Below, piece after piece: positions 37,742 to 49,141 of a DNA stretch of 64,000 bases; position 1 is the stretch's first letter, and each line of letters starts with the position of its first letter. The notes under the pieces were generated by a model that worked only from the letters and a program-made list of their open reading frames with translations, had not been told where the DNA came from and did not search any database. The translations under genes and the position numbers were made by a program. The DNA is from Beta vulgaris subsp. vulgaris. Its lineage: Eukaryota > Streptophyta > Magnoliopsida > Caryophyllales > Amaranthaceae. The stretch is taken from assembly GCF_026745355.1 (NCBI RefSeq), contig NC_079202.1, positions 63,957,055-64,021,054 on the forward strand, in the 5' to 3' direction.

Positions 37742-40500
37742 GGTCACCTTTAGTCTTTACTTCTTATAACCTTTAATTTTGGCTGTTTTTTTGTAGGGGT
37801 GTGTAATGTCGGATATCAGATCAGATTCGATCCGAAATTTTCGGATCCGGGAAATTGCGATTCGAATCCGATCCGAAATTTTCGGATCGGATCACCGGAT
37901 TTTCGGATTGGATACCGAGTCTTCGGATCGGGTTCGTTGAATTTTTTGAAAAATTCTGATCCGTATCCGACCCAAAAATCCAATTTTTTTTCCGGATACC
38001 CGATCCGAAATCTTAAAATCGGATCGGATATCCGAAATTTCGGATCGGATCAGATATTTTTGCTCACCCCTAGTTTTTTGGGACTTATTTGGAATTCTCC
38101 TCATAGTTTATTCTGAAACATTCCTAGGAGTGCCGACATGACTTGTAACGTTGTTCCGGTGATTGACACTATCTGTGTTGCCTCAAAAAGCCTTTGAACA
38201 CCTCATTTGTTCATTTCTCGTGAAACCCAAAATTGTCTCGAAATGAATATAAAGGCGTCCACATATTCGTTCCAAGCCACATGACTTTTTTCCAATGACC
38301 TACCATGTCCAAAGGAGGCATCCCATGGCGTTCGGAGCTCGGGCCCCCGGAAAGTCCGAAAGCGTGTATTATAACCTTCAATTTTGGCTGTTTTTGAGAC
38401 ATTTTTGGACTTTTCCGGGCCTGCTCATATTTTCTCCCGAAATGTTCTTAGGAAAGCCGACGTGACTTGTAATGTTGGGCGGGTGCTTGGCACCATTTAT
38501 GTTGCCTCGAAAAGCCTTTAATTAAACACCCCATTTTATCATTTCTCGTGAAATCTCAAAATTGTCTCGAAATAAATATAAAAGCATCCACATATTCGTT
38601 CCAAGCCACATAACTCTTTTTCAATGACCCACCATGTCTATAGGAGACATCCCGTGGCGTTCGGAACTCGGACCCTGGGAAAGTTTGAAAGCGTGTATTA
38701 TAACCTTTAATTTTGACTGTTTTTGAGACATTTTAGGACTTTTCTGGGTCTGGTCATATTTTCTACCGAAATATTACTAGGAAAGCCAACGTGACTTGTA
38801 ACGTTGCGCGGGTGCTTGACACCATTTGTGTTGCCTCGAAAAGCCTTTAAAAATCCTGTTTAATCATTTCTCGTGAAACCACAAAATTGTCACGAAATGA
38901 ATATAAAAGCATCCACATATTCGTTCCAAGCCACATTACTCTTTTCCAATGACCTCTCATGCGACTAGGAGGCATCCCGTGGCGTTCGATGGTCGGTCCC
39001 CGGGAAAGTCTGAAAGCGTGTATTATAACCTACAATTTTGGTTGTCTTTGAGACATTTTTGGACTTTTCTGGGCCTGCTCATATTTTCTCCGGAAATGTT
39101 CTTAGGAAAGCTGACGTGACTTGTAACGTTGTGCGGGTGCTTGACACCATTTGTGTTGACTCGAAAAGCCTTTAAGCACCCCATTTTATCATTTCTCGTG
39201 AAACCTCAAAATTGTCTCGAAATGAATATAAAAGCATCCACATATTCGTTCCAAGCCACATGACTCTTTTCCAATGACCTACCATGTCTATAGGAGGCAT
39301 CCCGTGGCGTTGAGAGCTCGGTCCCCGGAAAAGTCCGAAAGCCTGTATTATAACCTTTGATTTTGGCTGTTTTTGAGACATTTTTGGACTTTTCTGGGCA
39401 TGTTCATTTTTCTCCCGAAACGTTCCTAGGAAAGCCGATGTGACTTGTAAGGTTGCGTAGGTGCTTGACACTATTTGTGTTACCTTGAAAAGCTTCTAAA
39501 CACCCCATTTGTTCATTTCTCGTGAAATCTAAAACTGTCTCGAAATAAATGAAAGACATCCACATATTCGTTACAAGCCACATGACTCTTTTCCAATGAC
39601 CTACCATGTCCCTAGGATTCATCCCGTGGCGTTCGAAGCTCGGGCCCCGAGAAAGTCCGAAGACGTGTATTATAACCTTCAATTTTGATTGTTTTTGAGA
39701 CATTTTTGGAATTCTCAGGGCCTGGCCATATATATTTTTCTCCCGAAACGTTACTAGAAAAGTCGACGTGACTTGTAATGTTGTGCAGTTGTTTGGCACC
39801 ATTTATGTTGCCTCTAAAAGCTTCTAAACACCACATTTGTTCATTTCTCGTGGAACCTAAAACTGGCTCAAAATATACGTAAAGGCATCCAGATATTCGT
39901 TCCAGGCCACATGAATCATTCCCAATGACCTCCCATGTCCTTAGGAGACATCCCGTGGCATTCGGAGCTCGGACCACGAAAAAGTCCGAAAGCGTGTATT
40001 ATGACCTTCAATTTTTGTTGTTTTTGGGAGATTTTTGGAATTCTCCGGGTCTGGCCATATTTTCTCCCGAAACGTTCATAGGAAAGTCGAAGTTACTTGT
40101 AACGTTGCGCGGGTGCTTGAAATCATTAGTATTGCCTCGAAAAGCCTTTAAACATCCCATTTGTTCATTTCTTGTGAAACCTAAAACTGTCTCGAAATGA
40201 ACGTAAAGACATCCACATATTCGTTCCAAGCCACATGACTCGTTTCCAATGACCTCCCATGTCCCTAGGAGGCGTCTCGTATCGTTCGTAGCTTAGGCCA
40301 TTGGAAAGTCCGAAAGCGTGTATACCTTCAATTTTGGTTGTTTTTGGAACATTTTTGGAATTCTCTAAGTCTGGCCATATTTTATCCCGAAACATTCATA
40401 GAAAAGCCCAAGTGACTTATAACATTGCGCGGGTGCTTGGCACATTTGTGTTGCCTCGAAAAAGGTTTTGAACATCCCATTTGTTCATTTATTTTGAAAC
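37742..40500. repeat. Tandem array of about 324-bp units
   Basis: The phrase GACTTGTAACGTTG recurs with its ACTTGT at 38141, 38465, 38794, 39119, 39443, 39771, 40095 and (as ACTTAT) 40415, so spacing is 320-329 bp. Each unit carries CATTTCTCGTGAAACC, ATATTCGTTCCAAGCCACAT, GGCGTTCGGAGCTCGG and ATTATAACCTTCAATTTTGG. About eight units are present, the first split by a MITE at 37794-38072. Units differ by scattered substitutions, so the array is not newly amplified. Minus-strand ORFs at 39172-39977 and nearby arise because the unit is close to a multiple of three. Confidence 0.9.
37794..38072. mobile_element. hAT-like MITE inside the tandem array
   Basis: The ends TAGGGGTG and CACCCCTA are inverted, and the body is made of GGATCGGAT/ATCCGAAATTTTCGG variants. 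It is flanked by an 8-bp direct repeat GTTTTTTG (left copy with one extra T in the run). It splits the GGCTGTTTTTGAGACATTTT segment of the first tandem unit, so it inserted after that unit existed. Confidence 0.75.
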
Positions 40501-40947
40501 CAAATTTAGGATTAAATAACTATTGTTGCATAGAAAATTGTTGCAGTTTTGTTTATATCGACTAAAGATGTATGTTATAGGGTATAGACTATAGAGTTAG
40601 CTAAGAGATTTTTAGTTGCGAAAATATCATTTTGTGATTGAAGATCATTGTGGCAGGAAACTCGCTGGTCATTCAAAAAAAATTTGTTCTCTCAAGTTTC
40701 GGAAATGGAAAACATGATCTTCATGAGAGTTTCCATGCTAAATAGCTTTTTAAATTTTTTTTTTAATGTTTATTGATTTACACATCCTTACTTCCAATTC
40801 TGTTGTTCTTGTAAGTGAGGTTTTCTTTTTTCATAATGAAAAACGATGGCCTTCAGGTTTATTTTTACCAGGAGGGTTGTTTCTTTGGTGACTTCTTTTT
40901 TTATTATGTCTTTTTCTAGATGGTAATTTAAATTTTTATTGTGGACA

Positions 40948-42623
40948 TGATAAGTGCGTTTCTAACGCACTTTATTACCTTCTTTTGGCTTGTTTTAGCT
41001 CCCTTTTCCTCCTTTTCTTCCTTCTTTCTCCTCACTTTTCCCTTCTATTTCATTCACGTGATCATACTTGGTCATAGTGACATTTTGCTAGATTTTCGAT
41101 CTATTTCGATCGAATTTCTAGCACATATGCTTTCACCATGTTTGTTCGTGTTTCTATTGCAGGTATTGCCCTTTCGGGGTCGAGAAATGCGAGACATGGC
41201 ATAAGGGATCGAGCTAGAGGCTGAAAGGTAGCCTGAGGTGCGCTTGGTATGCCCCGCACACGATGGTGCGCCCGCACAAGCCACTGGTGCGCCCGCACCA
41301 TCGACCAATTCTGGAGCACAAAACAGACTACATTGGTGCGCCCACACCTTAAATTGGGTGCGCCCGCACCTTCATCTGGTGCGCCCGCACCTTCAACTGG
41401 TGCACCAGCACCATTTGACGAAGAGAATTCCACCCTGAGGCAGAAGACTCAGGTGCGCCCGCACCTGAAGTCTGGTGCGCCCGCACCTGAGCAAGGTGCG
41501 CCCGCACCTCACGATCCGGAAAGAAAACATTCGATCATTAAACCCTCTTTTTGAGAGGAGTAAAAGACTTACGCTTTATTCTAGTTTTCACACAACTTTT
41601 TAGGGTTTTGTATTAGAGAGAAAACACTTGAGTTTTCATTGGTAATTGAGATTAGAGATCATAGTTTGTGATTCGATTTACATTCAAGGTACTTTTTATT
41701 CAATTCAATTCAAATTTTAGTTTTTATTTCATTCTCTTGGTGTTTGTTTATGTTCTCATATTATTTAAGATCTTCATCCTCTTAGTTTAATAATTGCGAT
41801 TTCTATTAGTTTAACAATTTCTTAATCATGTTTAACTTTAGATTAGTCATAGATTCATTGTTTAATTGCTTTAATTCCATGATTAGTGAAGTAGTTTCAT
41901 ATCAGGGTTAGGGTGAAAGTATGAATTAGGGTTTTAAATATGATGTTGATGTGATTGTGATTATTTAGAGAAATTATGCATTGATCTTGGTGTTTTGAGA
42001 CCTTAGGATAGATATTGATCACATTATACTTTGGTATTTTGATTTCAAACGTTCTTAAACGGATTTTGAACTCTTTTATCATCCCCAAGAATCAACTTAA
42101 TTTCTATACCAAGATATTGGATGGAAATTAAGGGGATCCTTCATTAGGGGTTTTCCAAACTTATCGAATCCTTAATCAATTAACTAAAGACCATTCGAGA
42201 GAGGATTTAGTTGATTGATTGAATGATTACTCTTGAGGACCATTCGAGAGAGGACTCAAGTAATTTAGAGGGAAACTAAACCTTGCATAATCGTCTGTTG
42301 CTTCGCAATCGCATTAACAATCATCATCCGTTCTTATTCATACTAGTAACCTTAACTCTAGTGTCTTTTATTTGATATTTAAATCTTGAATTTGCTTGTT
42401 CTAGTTGATAGTTAGTCTTAATTGTTACCAAACATCTTTCAAACCCCAAATACCTTTCAATTAGGTAGTCTGACTTGATAGACTTTAATCAATCCCATTT
42501 TCCCTGTGGATCGACCCTTGACTTGCCCTTACTATTCTCTTAGTAATTGCTTGTTAGGACTTATAAATATTGTTTGGAAAGCGGTTCTTAGTGCCTTAAC
42601 GACACACTAAAAACCTCTTATCA
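40948..42623 (+). repeat. 5' LTR of the Athila-like element
   Basis: 1676 bp, starting TGATAAGTGCGTTTCTAACG and ending CTAAAAACCTCTTATCA. It should carry the promoter and polyadenylation signals of the element. The GC-rich palindrome array lies at 41237-41508, about 290 bp into it; the remainder is AT-rich. It differs from the 3' LTR by one missing 21-bp array unit, by many small indels and by roughly a dozen substitutions. Confidence 0.95.
41237..41508. repeat. Palindrome array 1 (5' LTR)
   Basis: Nine recognisable copies, plus one degenerate leading copy, of GGTGCGCCCGCACC. The motif is a near-perfect dyad with 6-bp arms GGTGCG/CGCACC around CC. Start-to-start spacing is mostly 20-22 bp, with two wider gaps of about 50 bp. 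Variants include GGTGCACCAGCACC. The array is a CpG-rich island in AT-rich DNA. Confidence 0.95.
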
Positions 42624-42626
42624 AAA

Positions 42627-42644
42627 TGGCGCCGTTGCCGGGGA
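42627..42644 (+). other. Primer binding site for tRNA-Asp
   Basis: TGGCGCCGTTGCCGGGGA, three bases after the LTR end, is complementary to the 3' end of plant tRNA-Asp(GUC) including CCA. Athila and related Ty3/gypsy elements use this primer for minus-strand DNA synthesis. Confidence 0.9.
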
Positions 42645-42759
42645 ACTGTGCTATTGATTGAAGTATATTTTAGTTTAGTTTGCTTAGTTGATTTTCTTTT
42701 ATTTTCTTTTTAACTGTGGTTGTTATTTGCTAATCCTCTGCTTAGCTTTGTTGTGTTAC

Positions 42760-44330
42760 ATGAGAAGAAGAACTCACGGTTCACCCACATTGCCTCTAGA
42801 TCTTGAAATCGACCGTACGTTGCGAAAGCTTCGGAAGAATTTGGAAATCTGACTTTGGGTTCCGAGCCTTCTTCACCAATCTCAAGTACATCAAGTGAAG
42901 TTGAATCAGAAATGGGTGAAGAAAATCCACAACTGTTTAGGGATTTCGGAAATCCGGGTTCCTATGTTCTTCAAGGTGGAATTCGACTCCCTACCACCAC
43001 TACAAATTTCAGCATTCACCCTCAGTATACTCGGATGGTGAAAGCAGAGCAGTTTTGTGGGGGTCAGATGAAGATCCTCTAGACCATCTCGACAGGTTTC
43101 TCGAGATCTGTGCCATGATAACCACTAATGATGTCTCTCCTGACTACATCAAGATGCACCTGTTCCGGTCCTCTCTTACCGGAAAAGCAAAGTCATGGCT
43201 CAAGAGCTTGCCTGCTAATTCCCTCACTACATGGGAAGAAGTCACGATGGCATTCTTGAAGAAATACTTCCCGGAGTGGAAGACTGCGGACATAAGGAGG
43301 AAGATCTCCTCATTTGAGCAAGAGAACGATGAGACACTTGCCGAAGCTTGGGAGCGGTTCAAGGAGATGATCCGTTCATGCCCACACCATGAGTTCAACA
43401 AGAATCTACTCATGCGATTCTTCTATGATGGTCTTGATCCGATTTCACGGGCCAATCTTGATGCTGGAGCGGGAGGTCAACTATCTAAGATCCCGCAAGA
43501 ACAACTTGAGTCCACAATTGAGGAGGTGATCAAGAACTACTCATGGGGTGGAAGACGAAGAGGTGCTCAACCTAAGAAGAGCGGAAAGTTTGAAATTGAC
43601 CCCATGGATCAAATTCAAGCTAAGATGGACCAACTCGATAAGAAGCTCTCCAAGATCAATCTTGCATCGTCTACTCCTTCACAGGTAAACTCTTTTTCTT
43701 GTGATATTTGTGGTGGTACTAACCATGATACTTCTTATTGTGGAGGTACCCATTCGGAGCATGTGGCGGCAATCAATTCAAGAGGAGATGGATATCAGGG
43801 AATCAAGGGTATAGGAACAATCAACAAGGAGGTTGGAGACAACCTCAACAAAACTACACCCAAGGATTCAACCAACCTCAACAAGGATGGAATCAACCTC
43901 AACAAGGGTACAACCAAGCTCACAACCAAGGGTTTGCGCAAGGGTATAACCAAAACCAAAACTATAACCAAGGTGGTTCCTCCTACAAGGGTCCAAACAT
44001 ACTACCAAGCTCCACATCAAAGGACCAACAACCCAAAACCTCCCTCCAACCTTCCTTTCCCAAACAAAATCCCGAACCTACACCATCTTCCGATCCCTCT
44101 CTCCAAATTCTCCAACAACTCCAATCCATGAACCAAATTCTCCAAAACCATGAGCAAAGGTTTCAAGAGCTACAAGCCCACAACAAAATGCTTGAAACCC
44201 AAATTGCCCAAGTAGCTGAGAAGAATCCCTCCACCCCACAAATCAACTTCCAGGCCAACCCATTCCTAACCCCAACCTCCATCAAGCCAAAGCCATTCAT
44301 TTGAGGTCGGGAACAAGTTATGCGGGTCCT
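42760..44330 (+). pseudogene. gag: Athila-type gag, frameshifted
   Basis: Capsid and nucleocapsid protein of the element. The likely start at 42760 reads M-R-R-R-T-H-G-S-P, an Athila-type N-terminus, and stops at about 42856; the frame is picked up again from 42855. The retrotransposon gag core is at about 43060-43530, with landmarks W-L-K-S-L-P, F-L-K-K-Y-F-P and E-A-W-E-R-F-K. A CCHC knuckle (C-x2-C-x4-H-x4-C) lies near 43698-43742. An Asn/Gln/Gly-rich stretch follows in another frame up to 44304. At least four frame changes (near 42850, 43060, 43790 and 44290) break the reading frame. Confidence 0.85.
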
Positions 44331-44459
44331 AAGATGCCGAATGGGGAGTTAGAGCAGGATGGAGAAGCTGAGGTTGTTGAGAAGGAGGTGGAGCTGAGGA
44401 AACTGAGAAAGAGGACGTTGAGGAGAAGGATGAGTCACATGTTCAAGTTGGTGACAAAA

Positions 44460-45330
44460 CACATTGCCATCACCTCCACCAACCAAATCCTATGTGCCTC
44501 CGGTTCCCTATCCTCACAGGTTGGTAGAGAGAAAGTTGAGTGACAAGTTCACTAAATTTCTGAATGTGATGAAGAGCCTGCAAATCAACATTCCATTCCT
44601 TGAGGCTATGTCTCAAATGCCAGCTTATGCTAAATTCTTGAAAGAGATCCTCTCCAATAAGCGAAAACTTGAAGATGAGCTTATCTCCCTACCTTACCAA
44701 GTGAGTGCTCTTGTGCAACGAACTATGCCCAAGAAGCAAAGAGATCCCGGGAGTTTCACCTTGCCAGTGAAGATAGGTGACTTAGAACCTAAGGGTGCAC
44801 TGGCCGATCTGGGAGCAGTGTCAATTTGATGCCCTTTCTATTGCAAAGCACCTGAAATTTCCTCTTCATCCTACGCGCAAAACGATTCAATTGGCAGACC
44901 GCACTGTGAGAGTCCCTTTTGGTGAGTTGGAGGATATACCGATTCAAGTTGGGCATGTGTTTGTACCATGCGACTTTGTGGTGATGGATATGGAGGAAGA
45001 TCCTGAGACTCCTCTTATTCTGGGAAGAGAAGCTCTGAAGACTTTGGGTGCCGTGATAAACTGCAAAAACGACACAATCACGGTTGAGGTAGCTAATGAG
45101 CGGGTGGTGTTTCGAGTTCTCTAAGACACTGAAGAGGCCTATGATGGAGAAAATTTGCCGGGTAAGCCTAGTGGAAGATGAGGTGGAGGACACCATGAGT
45201 GTGGATGATTCTGGGAGCGATTTGTATGCTGCACTTACCGACACCCTTAACTTGGACATGGAAGAGGACACGCAAGATGAGGCGTTTGAGGTTCTAGCTG
45301 CATCATCCACTGAAAAAGGAGTGTTCTAAG
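44460..45330 (+). pseudogene. Athila-type aspartic protease region, frameshifted
   Basis: The retroviral-type protease cleaves the gag-pol polyprotein. The segment 44464-44826 holds the usual Athila lead-in (K-F-L-N-V-M-K, I-N-I-P-F, M-P-A-Y-A-K-F-L-K) and ends at the active-site region A-D-L-G-A. The D-L-G replaces the D-S/T-G seen in other gypsy proteases, as is normal in this lineage. The downstream half (44795-45124) carries the protease fold continuation with P-L-I-L-G-R near 45012-45030. One frame change lies right after the active-site motif, near 44815-44830, and another near 45110. Confidence 0.78.
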
Positions 45331-45339
45331 CCTCCTCCC

Positions 45340-46940
45340 AAGGTAGAGTTCAAACCCCTTCCCTCCTCTCTTAGATATGTTTTTCTTGATGATGCATGTA
45401 CTTATCCTGTTATTGTCAATTCGAGTCTTGATGACATTTCTATATCAAAACTGATTGGAATTTTGCAAAAATATAAAGATGTCATTGGGTATTCGATTGA
45501 TGACCTTAAGGGGATAAGCCCTTCTCTTGCTATGCATCGTATCCATCTCATCGATAGTAATGCCTCCTCCATCGAGCATCAGAGAAGGCTCAATCCCAAC
45601 CTCAAAGAGGTTGTAAAAAGGAGATCTTGAAACTACGTGACGCGGGAATCATTTATGCTATCTCAGATAGCAAGTGGGTGAGCCCGATTCACGTGGTTCC
45701 AAAAAAAGGAGGCATGACTATAGTTGAGAATGAGAAAGGAGAAACAATCTCAACTAGGACTGTCACTGGGTGGAGAGTCTGTATTGATTACAGGAAACTG
45801 AACAAATCCACCCGGAAAGATCATTTCCCCCTTCCCTTCATTGACCAAATGTTGGAGAGGCTTGCTCGTCATTCACACTTCTGTTTTCTTGATGGTTATT
45901 CCGGATTCTTTCAAATCCCCATTCATCCGGATGACCAAGAGAAAACCACCTTTACTTGTCCGTATGGGACATTTGCATATCGAAGGATGCCCTTTGGTTT
46001 GTGTAATGCCCCATCCACTTTTCAGAGGTGTATGACAGCAATCTTCTCTGACATGCTAGAAGATTCCATTGAAGTCTTCATGGACGACTTTAGTGTGTGT
46101 GGTTCGTCTTTTGACACATGTCTGGTTAATCTTGAAGTTGTGTTAAAAAGGTGTCAAGAGACGAACCTTGTACTGAATTGGGAAAAGTGTCACTTTATGG
46201 TCGAGGAAGGCATTGTACTTGGGCATAAAGTGTCGAAAAAGGGTATTGAAGTAGATCCGGCAAAGGTTTCGGTTATTGAGAAGCTTCCGCCACCGAACTC
46301 GGTGACGGGAGTTCGGCTTTCCTTGGACATGCTGGTTTTTACCGACGTTTCATCAAGGATTTCTCTCAAATAGCCAAACCATTGACGAATCTACTTCAGA
46401 AAGATGTTGATTTTGCGTTTGATGAGTCTTGTACTAAGGCTTTTGAAACTCTTAAGAAAGCCCTTACTTCTGCCCCCATTGTGCAAGCTCCGGATTGGAG
46501 CTTGCCTTTTGAACTAATGTGCGATGCTAGTGACTTTTCAGTGGGAGTTGTTCTTGGGCAACGCAAGGAAGGGAGGCTACATGTGATAGCCTATGCAAGT
46601 AGGACTCTGGATGATGCTCAACGGAACTATGCAACTACGGAAAAGGAAATGTTGGCCGTGGTATTTGCTTTTGACAAGTTCCGTTCCTACTTGACATGTA
46701 ATAAGGCGGTGGTGTATACGGATCATTCTGCGGTCCGGTATTTGATGAGTAAGAAGGATGCTAAGCCTAGGCTCATTAGGTGGGTGTTGCTTCTTCAGGA
46801 GTTTGATTTTGAGATGAAAGAGAAGAAGGGGACGGAGAATGTGGTAGCTGACCATCTTTCACGCCTCCCTCCTGACAATCTGGAGGAGATTCCTATCGAG
46901 GACGATTTGAGAGAAGAAGCCTTGTTCGCCATTTGAACAA
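45340..46940 (+). pseudogene. Athila-type reverse transcriptase and RNase H, frameshifted
   Basis: The polymerase copies the element RNA into DNA, and RNase H removes the RNA strand. RT motifs run from V-S-P-I-H-V-V-P-K-K-G (about 45678) through W-R-V-C-I-D-Y-R-K-L-N, Q-I-P-I-H-P-D-D, P-F-G-L-C-N-A-P and the catalytic F-M-D-D at 46078-46089, to V-L-G-H-K-V-S. RNase H is at 46382-46936 ([23 protein letters not shown]). It ends with the A-D-H-L-S-R-L linker typical before integrase. Breaks occur near 45615 and 46300. Confidence 0.88.
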
Positions 46941-48236
46941 TGAGGTTCCATGGTTCGCTGATTATGCAAATTATCTGGCTTGTGGGATTGAACCTCATGG
47001 TTTTACTTCCCAACAAAGGAAGCGGTTCTTTAAAGAAGTTTCGAGGTTCTACTGGGATGACCCGCTCCTTTTTAAGAAGTGTGCTGATGGCTGTTTAGGA
47101 GGTGTGTTCCTAATCATGAGATGGCCTCGGTTTTGCATCATTGCCATACTTTGGCATGTGGAGGACATGGTGGAGCAAGCAAAACTGTTGCTAAGGTGCT
47201 CCAATGTGGTATGTTCTGGCCAACATTGCATAAGGATGCCCGAACATTTGTGGTGGCTTGTGATAGATGTCAACGGAGTGGTGGCATCACAAAGCGACAC
47301 GAGATGCCTCAACAGAACATTCTTGAGGTTGAGCCGTTTGATGTCTGGGGGTCGATTTTATGGGCCCATTCGTTCCTTCCTGTGGGAATGTATATATTCT
47401 TGTTGCGGTCGACTACGTGACCAAATGGGTGGAAGCCATTGCCTCTCCCACCAATGACCATAAGGTAGTCACCAAGCTTCTGAAGAAGATCATCTTCCCT
47501 CGATTTGGGGTGCCCCGTGTATTGATCAGTGATGGTGGTTCACACTTCGCCAAAAAGCAATTAGAAGCATTATTGAAGAAATACGGGGTGAATCACAAAG
47601 TAGGTCTTCCTTACACCCCCAAACACAAGGCCAAGTTGAGGTTTCGAATCGAGAGGTTAAAAATGTTCTTGAGCGTGTGGTCAATAGGACACGAAAGGAT
47701 TGGTCTTTGAAACTTGATGACGCTCTTTGGGCTCTTCGCACGGCTTTAAGACGCCCATAGGCACCACTCCCTATCGCCTTGTGTATGGCAAGGCATGTCA
47801 TTTGCCGGTTGAGCTTGAGCACAAGGCTTGGTGGGCAGTTAAGGAGCTCAACATGGATCTACACTTGGCGGGAGAAGCTCGAAAAGAAAGGCTAGTAGAA
47901 CTGGAGGAATTTCGTTTTGACGCTTATGAGAGTTCTAGACTATACAAAGAGCAAACGAAGAAATGGCACGACAACCGGATTCAACAACGAGATTTCCGGG
48001 TTGGGGACAAAGTCTTGTTGTTCAACTCAAGACTAAAGCTTTTCCCCGGAAAGTTAAAGTCAAAGTGGTCGGGTCCCTTCTCCGTGTTGAAGACTACTCC
48101 TTATGGGGCTTATGAGGTTATGGGTGAGAACGGTCCATTCTGGGTGAACGGTCAACGATTAAAGCTCTACCATGATTCGCATGCTGTTGGCTCCATTGGT
48201 TGCTTGATTCTTCGCTCACCTGAGCGACTCTCATGA
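46933..48236 (+). pseudogene. Athila-type integrase, frameshifted
   Basis: It inserts the DNA copy into the genome. The HHCC zinc-binding region is near 47121-47290 (H-H-C-H-T-L-A-C-G-G-H-G-G-A-S-K-T and C-D-R-C-Q). The catalytic core then runs through V-D-Y-V-T-K-W-V-E-A (about 47410) and L-I-S-D-G-G-S-H-F (about 47522). The C-terminal part at 47727-48236 has the [14 protein letters not shown] block, K-W-H-D-N-R-I, F-x-V-G-D-K-V-L-L and a G-P-F final domain. Frame changes near 47095, 47345, 47640 and 47740 split it into four pieces. Confidence 0.86.
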
Positions 48237-48461
48237 TGGATGTATCCTTTTTAGTCAAGCTAATGACTTAAAACAAGCGCTACACGGGAGGCAACCCGTT
48301 TCTCTTCTTTCCTCTCTTTCATTTCTTTTATTTTTCCTTTTTAGTTACGGTTTTGATTTATCAGTCAGCCATGAGAGGTACATTGGAACATCTGAATTTT
48401 TATGAGAAGTTGAGTGAATTGAGTGTTTTGGAGAAGAAATATGTACAAATCAGACGGGTTA

Positions 48462-48880
48462 GGTGCTCCCGCACCTGTTCAATGTGCGCCCGCACATGAG
48501 AAAAATTTTCGGAAAAAAACTTTGGTGCGCCCGCACCTCAAGGTGCGCCCGCACCAAATTTTGCACACGATTTTCAGAAAAAACAGAAGACTTTGGTGCG
48601 CCCGCACCTAGCCATGTGCGCCCGCACCTTTTAAAAAATTTCGAAAAAAAAACAGGTGCGCCCGCACCACACACAGGTGCGCCCGCACCACTTCTGTCGA
48701 CTGAGTTTGACAAAAACAGTAGACTTTGGTGCGCCCGCACCTCGACGTGGTGCGCCCGCACCAAAGCCTACGAAATATTTTTTGGAAAAAACAGAAGGGA
48801 GAGGTGCGCCCGCAGCAATCGTATTTTTTGAAAAAAATTTCGGTTGGTGCGCCCGCACCAGGGAGAGGTGCGCCCGCACC
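48462..48880. repeat. Palindrome array 2 (internal, between integrase and env-position ORF)
   Basis: Thirteen copies of GGTGCGCCCGCACC or one-base variants, starting at 48462, 48483, 48524, 48542, 48595, 48615, 48655, 48676, 48728, 48749, 48803, 48846 and 48867. Most occur as pairs 18-21 bp apart, with pairs separated by A-rich spacers so that the pair-to-pair period is 60-75 bp. The spacers repeat TTTCGGAAAAAAAC- or AAAAACAGAAGA-like A-tracts. The motif is the same as in the LTR arrays. Confidence 0.95.
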
Positions 48881-48899
48881 AAACCGGCTGGGCAATATT

Positions 48900-49140
48900 T
48901 TCGGGCCTCTCTCTCCTCTTTTCCTCACATTTTCAAACTCTCTCTCACACTCACTCTCTTTCTCTCTCTTCCTCCTCTCTAGATCCGGCGACTTTACACC
49001 CTTTTCCGGCGACTTTCAAGGGCAAATCTCACCAAAATCTTCACACCATCTTCTCTACAACATTCAAAGCACAAAAATTGGGGGTTTTGCAAGGATTCGA
49101 TTTCTAGGGTTTCAAAATTGGGGATTTTCATCTCCATGTT
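48900..49140 (+). promoter_or_regulatory. CT-rich leader before the env-position ORF
   Basis: Directly after array 2, a CTCTCT/TCTCTC-rich stretch (48905-48980) resembles a plant 5' UTR. It is followed by two CCGGCGA sites and then, at about 49142, a GT donor-like site (GTTGGTAACTCCC). I infer a transcript start near here; no TATA box was fixed. Confidence 0.4.
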
Positions 49141-49141
49141 G

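Noticed and set aside
39172..40395. Minus-strand ORFs of 73-132 codons across the tandem array
   Set aside because: They repeat with the 324-bp unit, drift between frames and resemble no known family. They are a property of the unit length, unless transcripts are found.
48462..48880. CRISPR-like look of regularly spaced palindromes
   Set aside because: Repeats are 14 bp with spacers of only about 4-7 bp within pairs, the host is a plant nuclear genome, and the same motif recurs inside LTRs. There are no cas genes.
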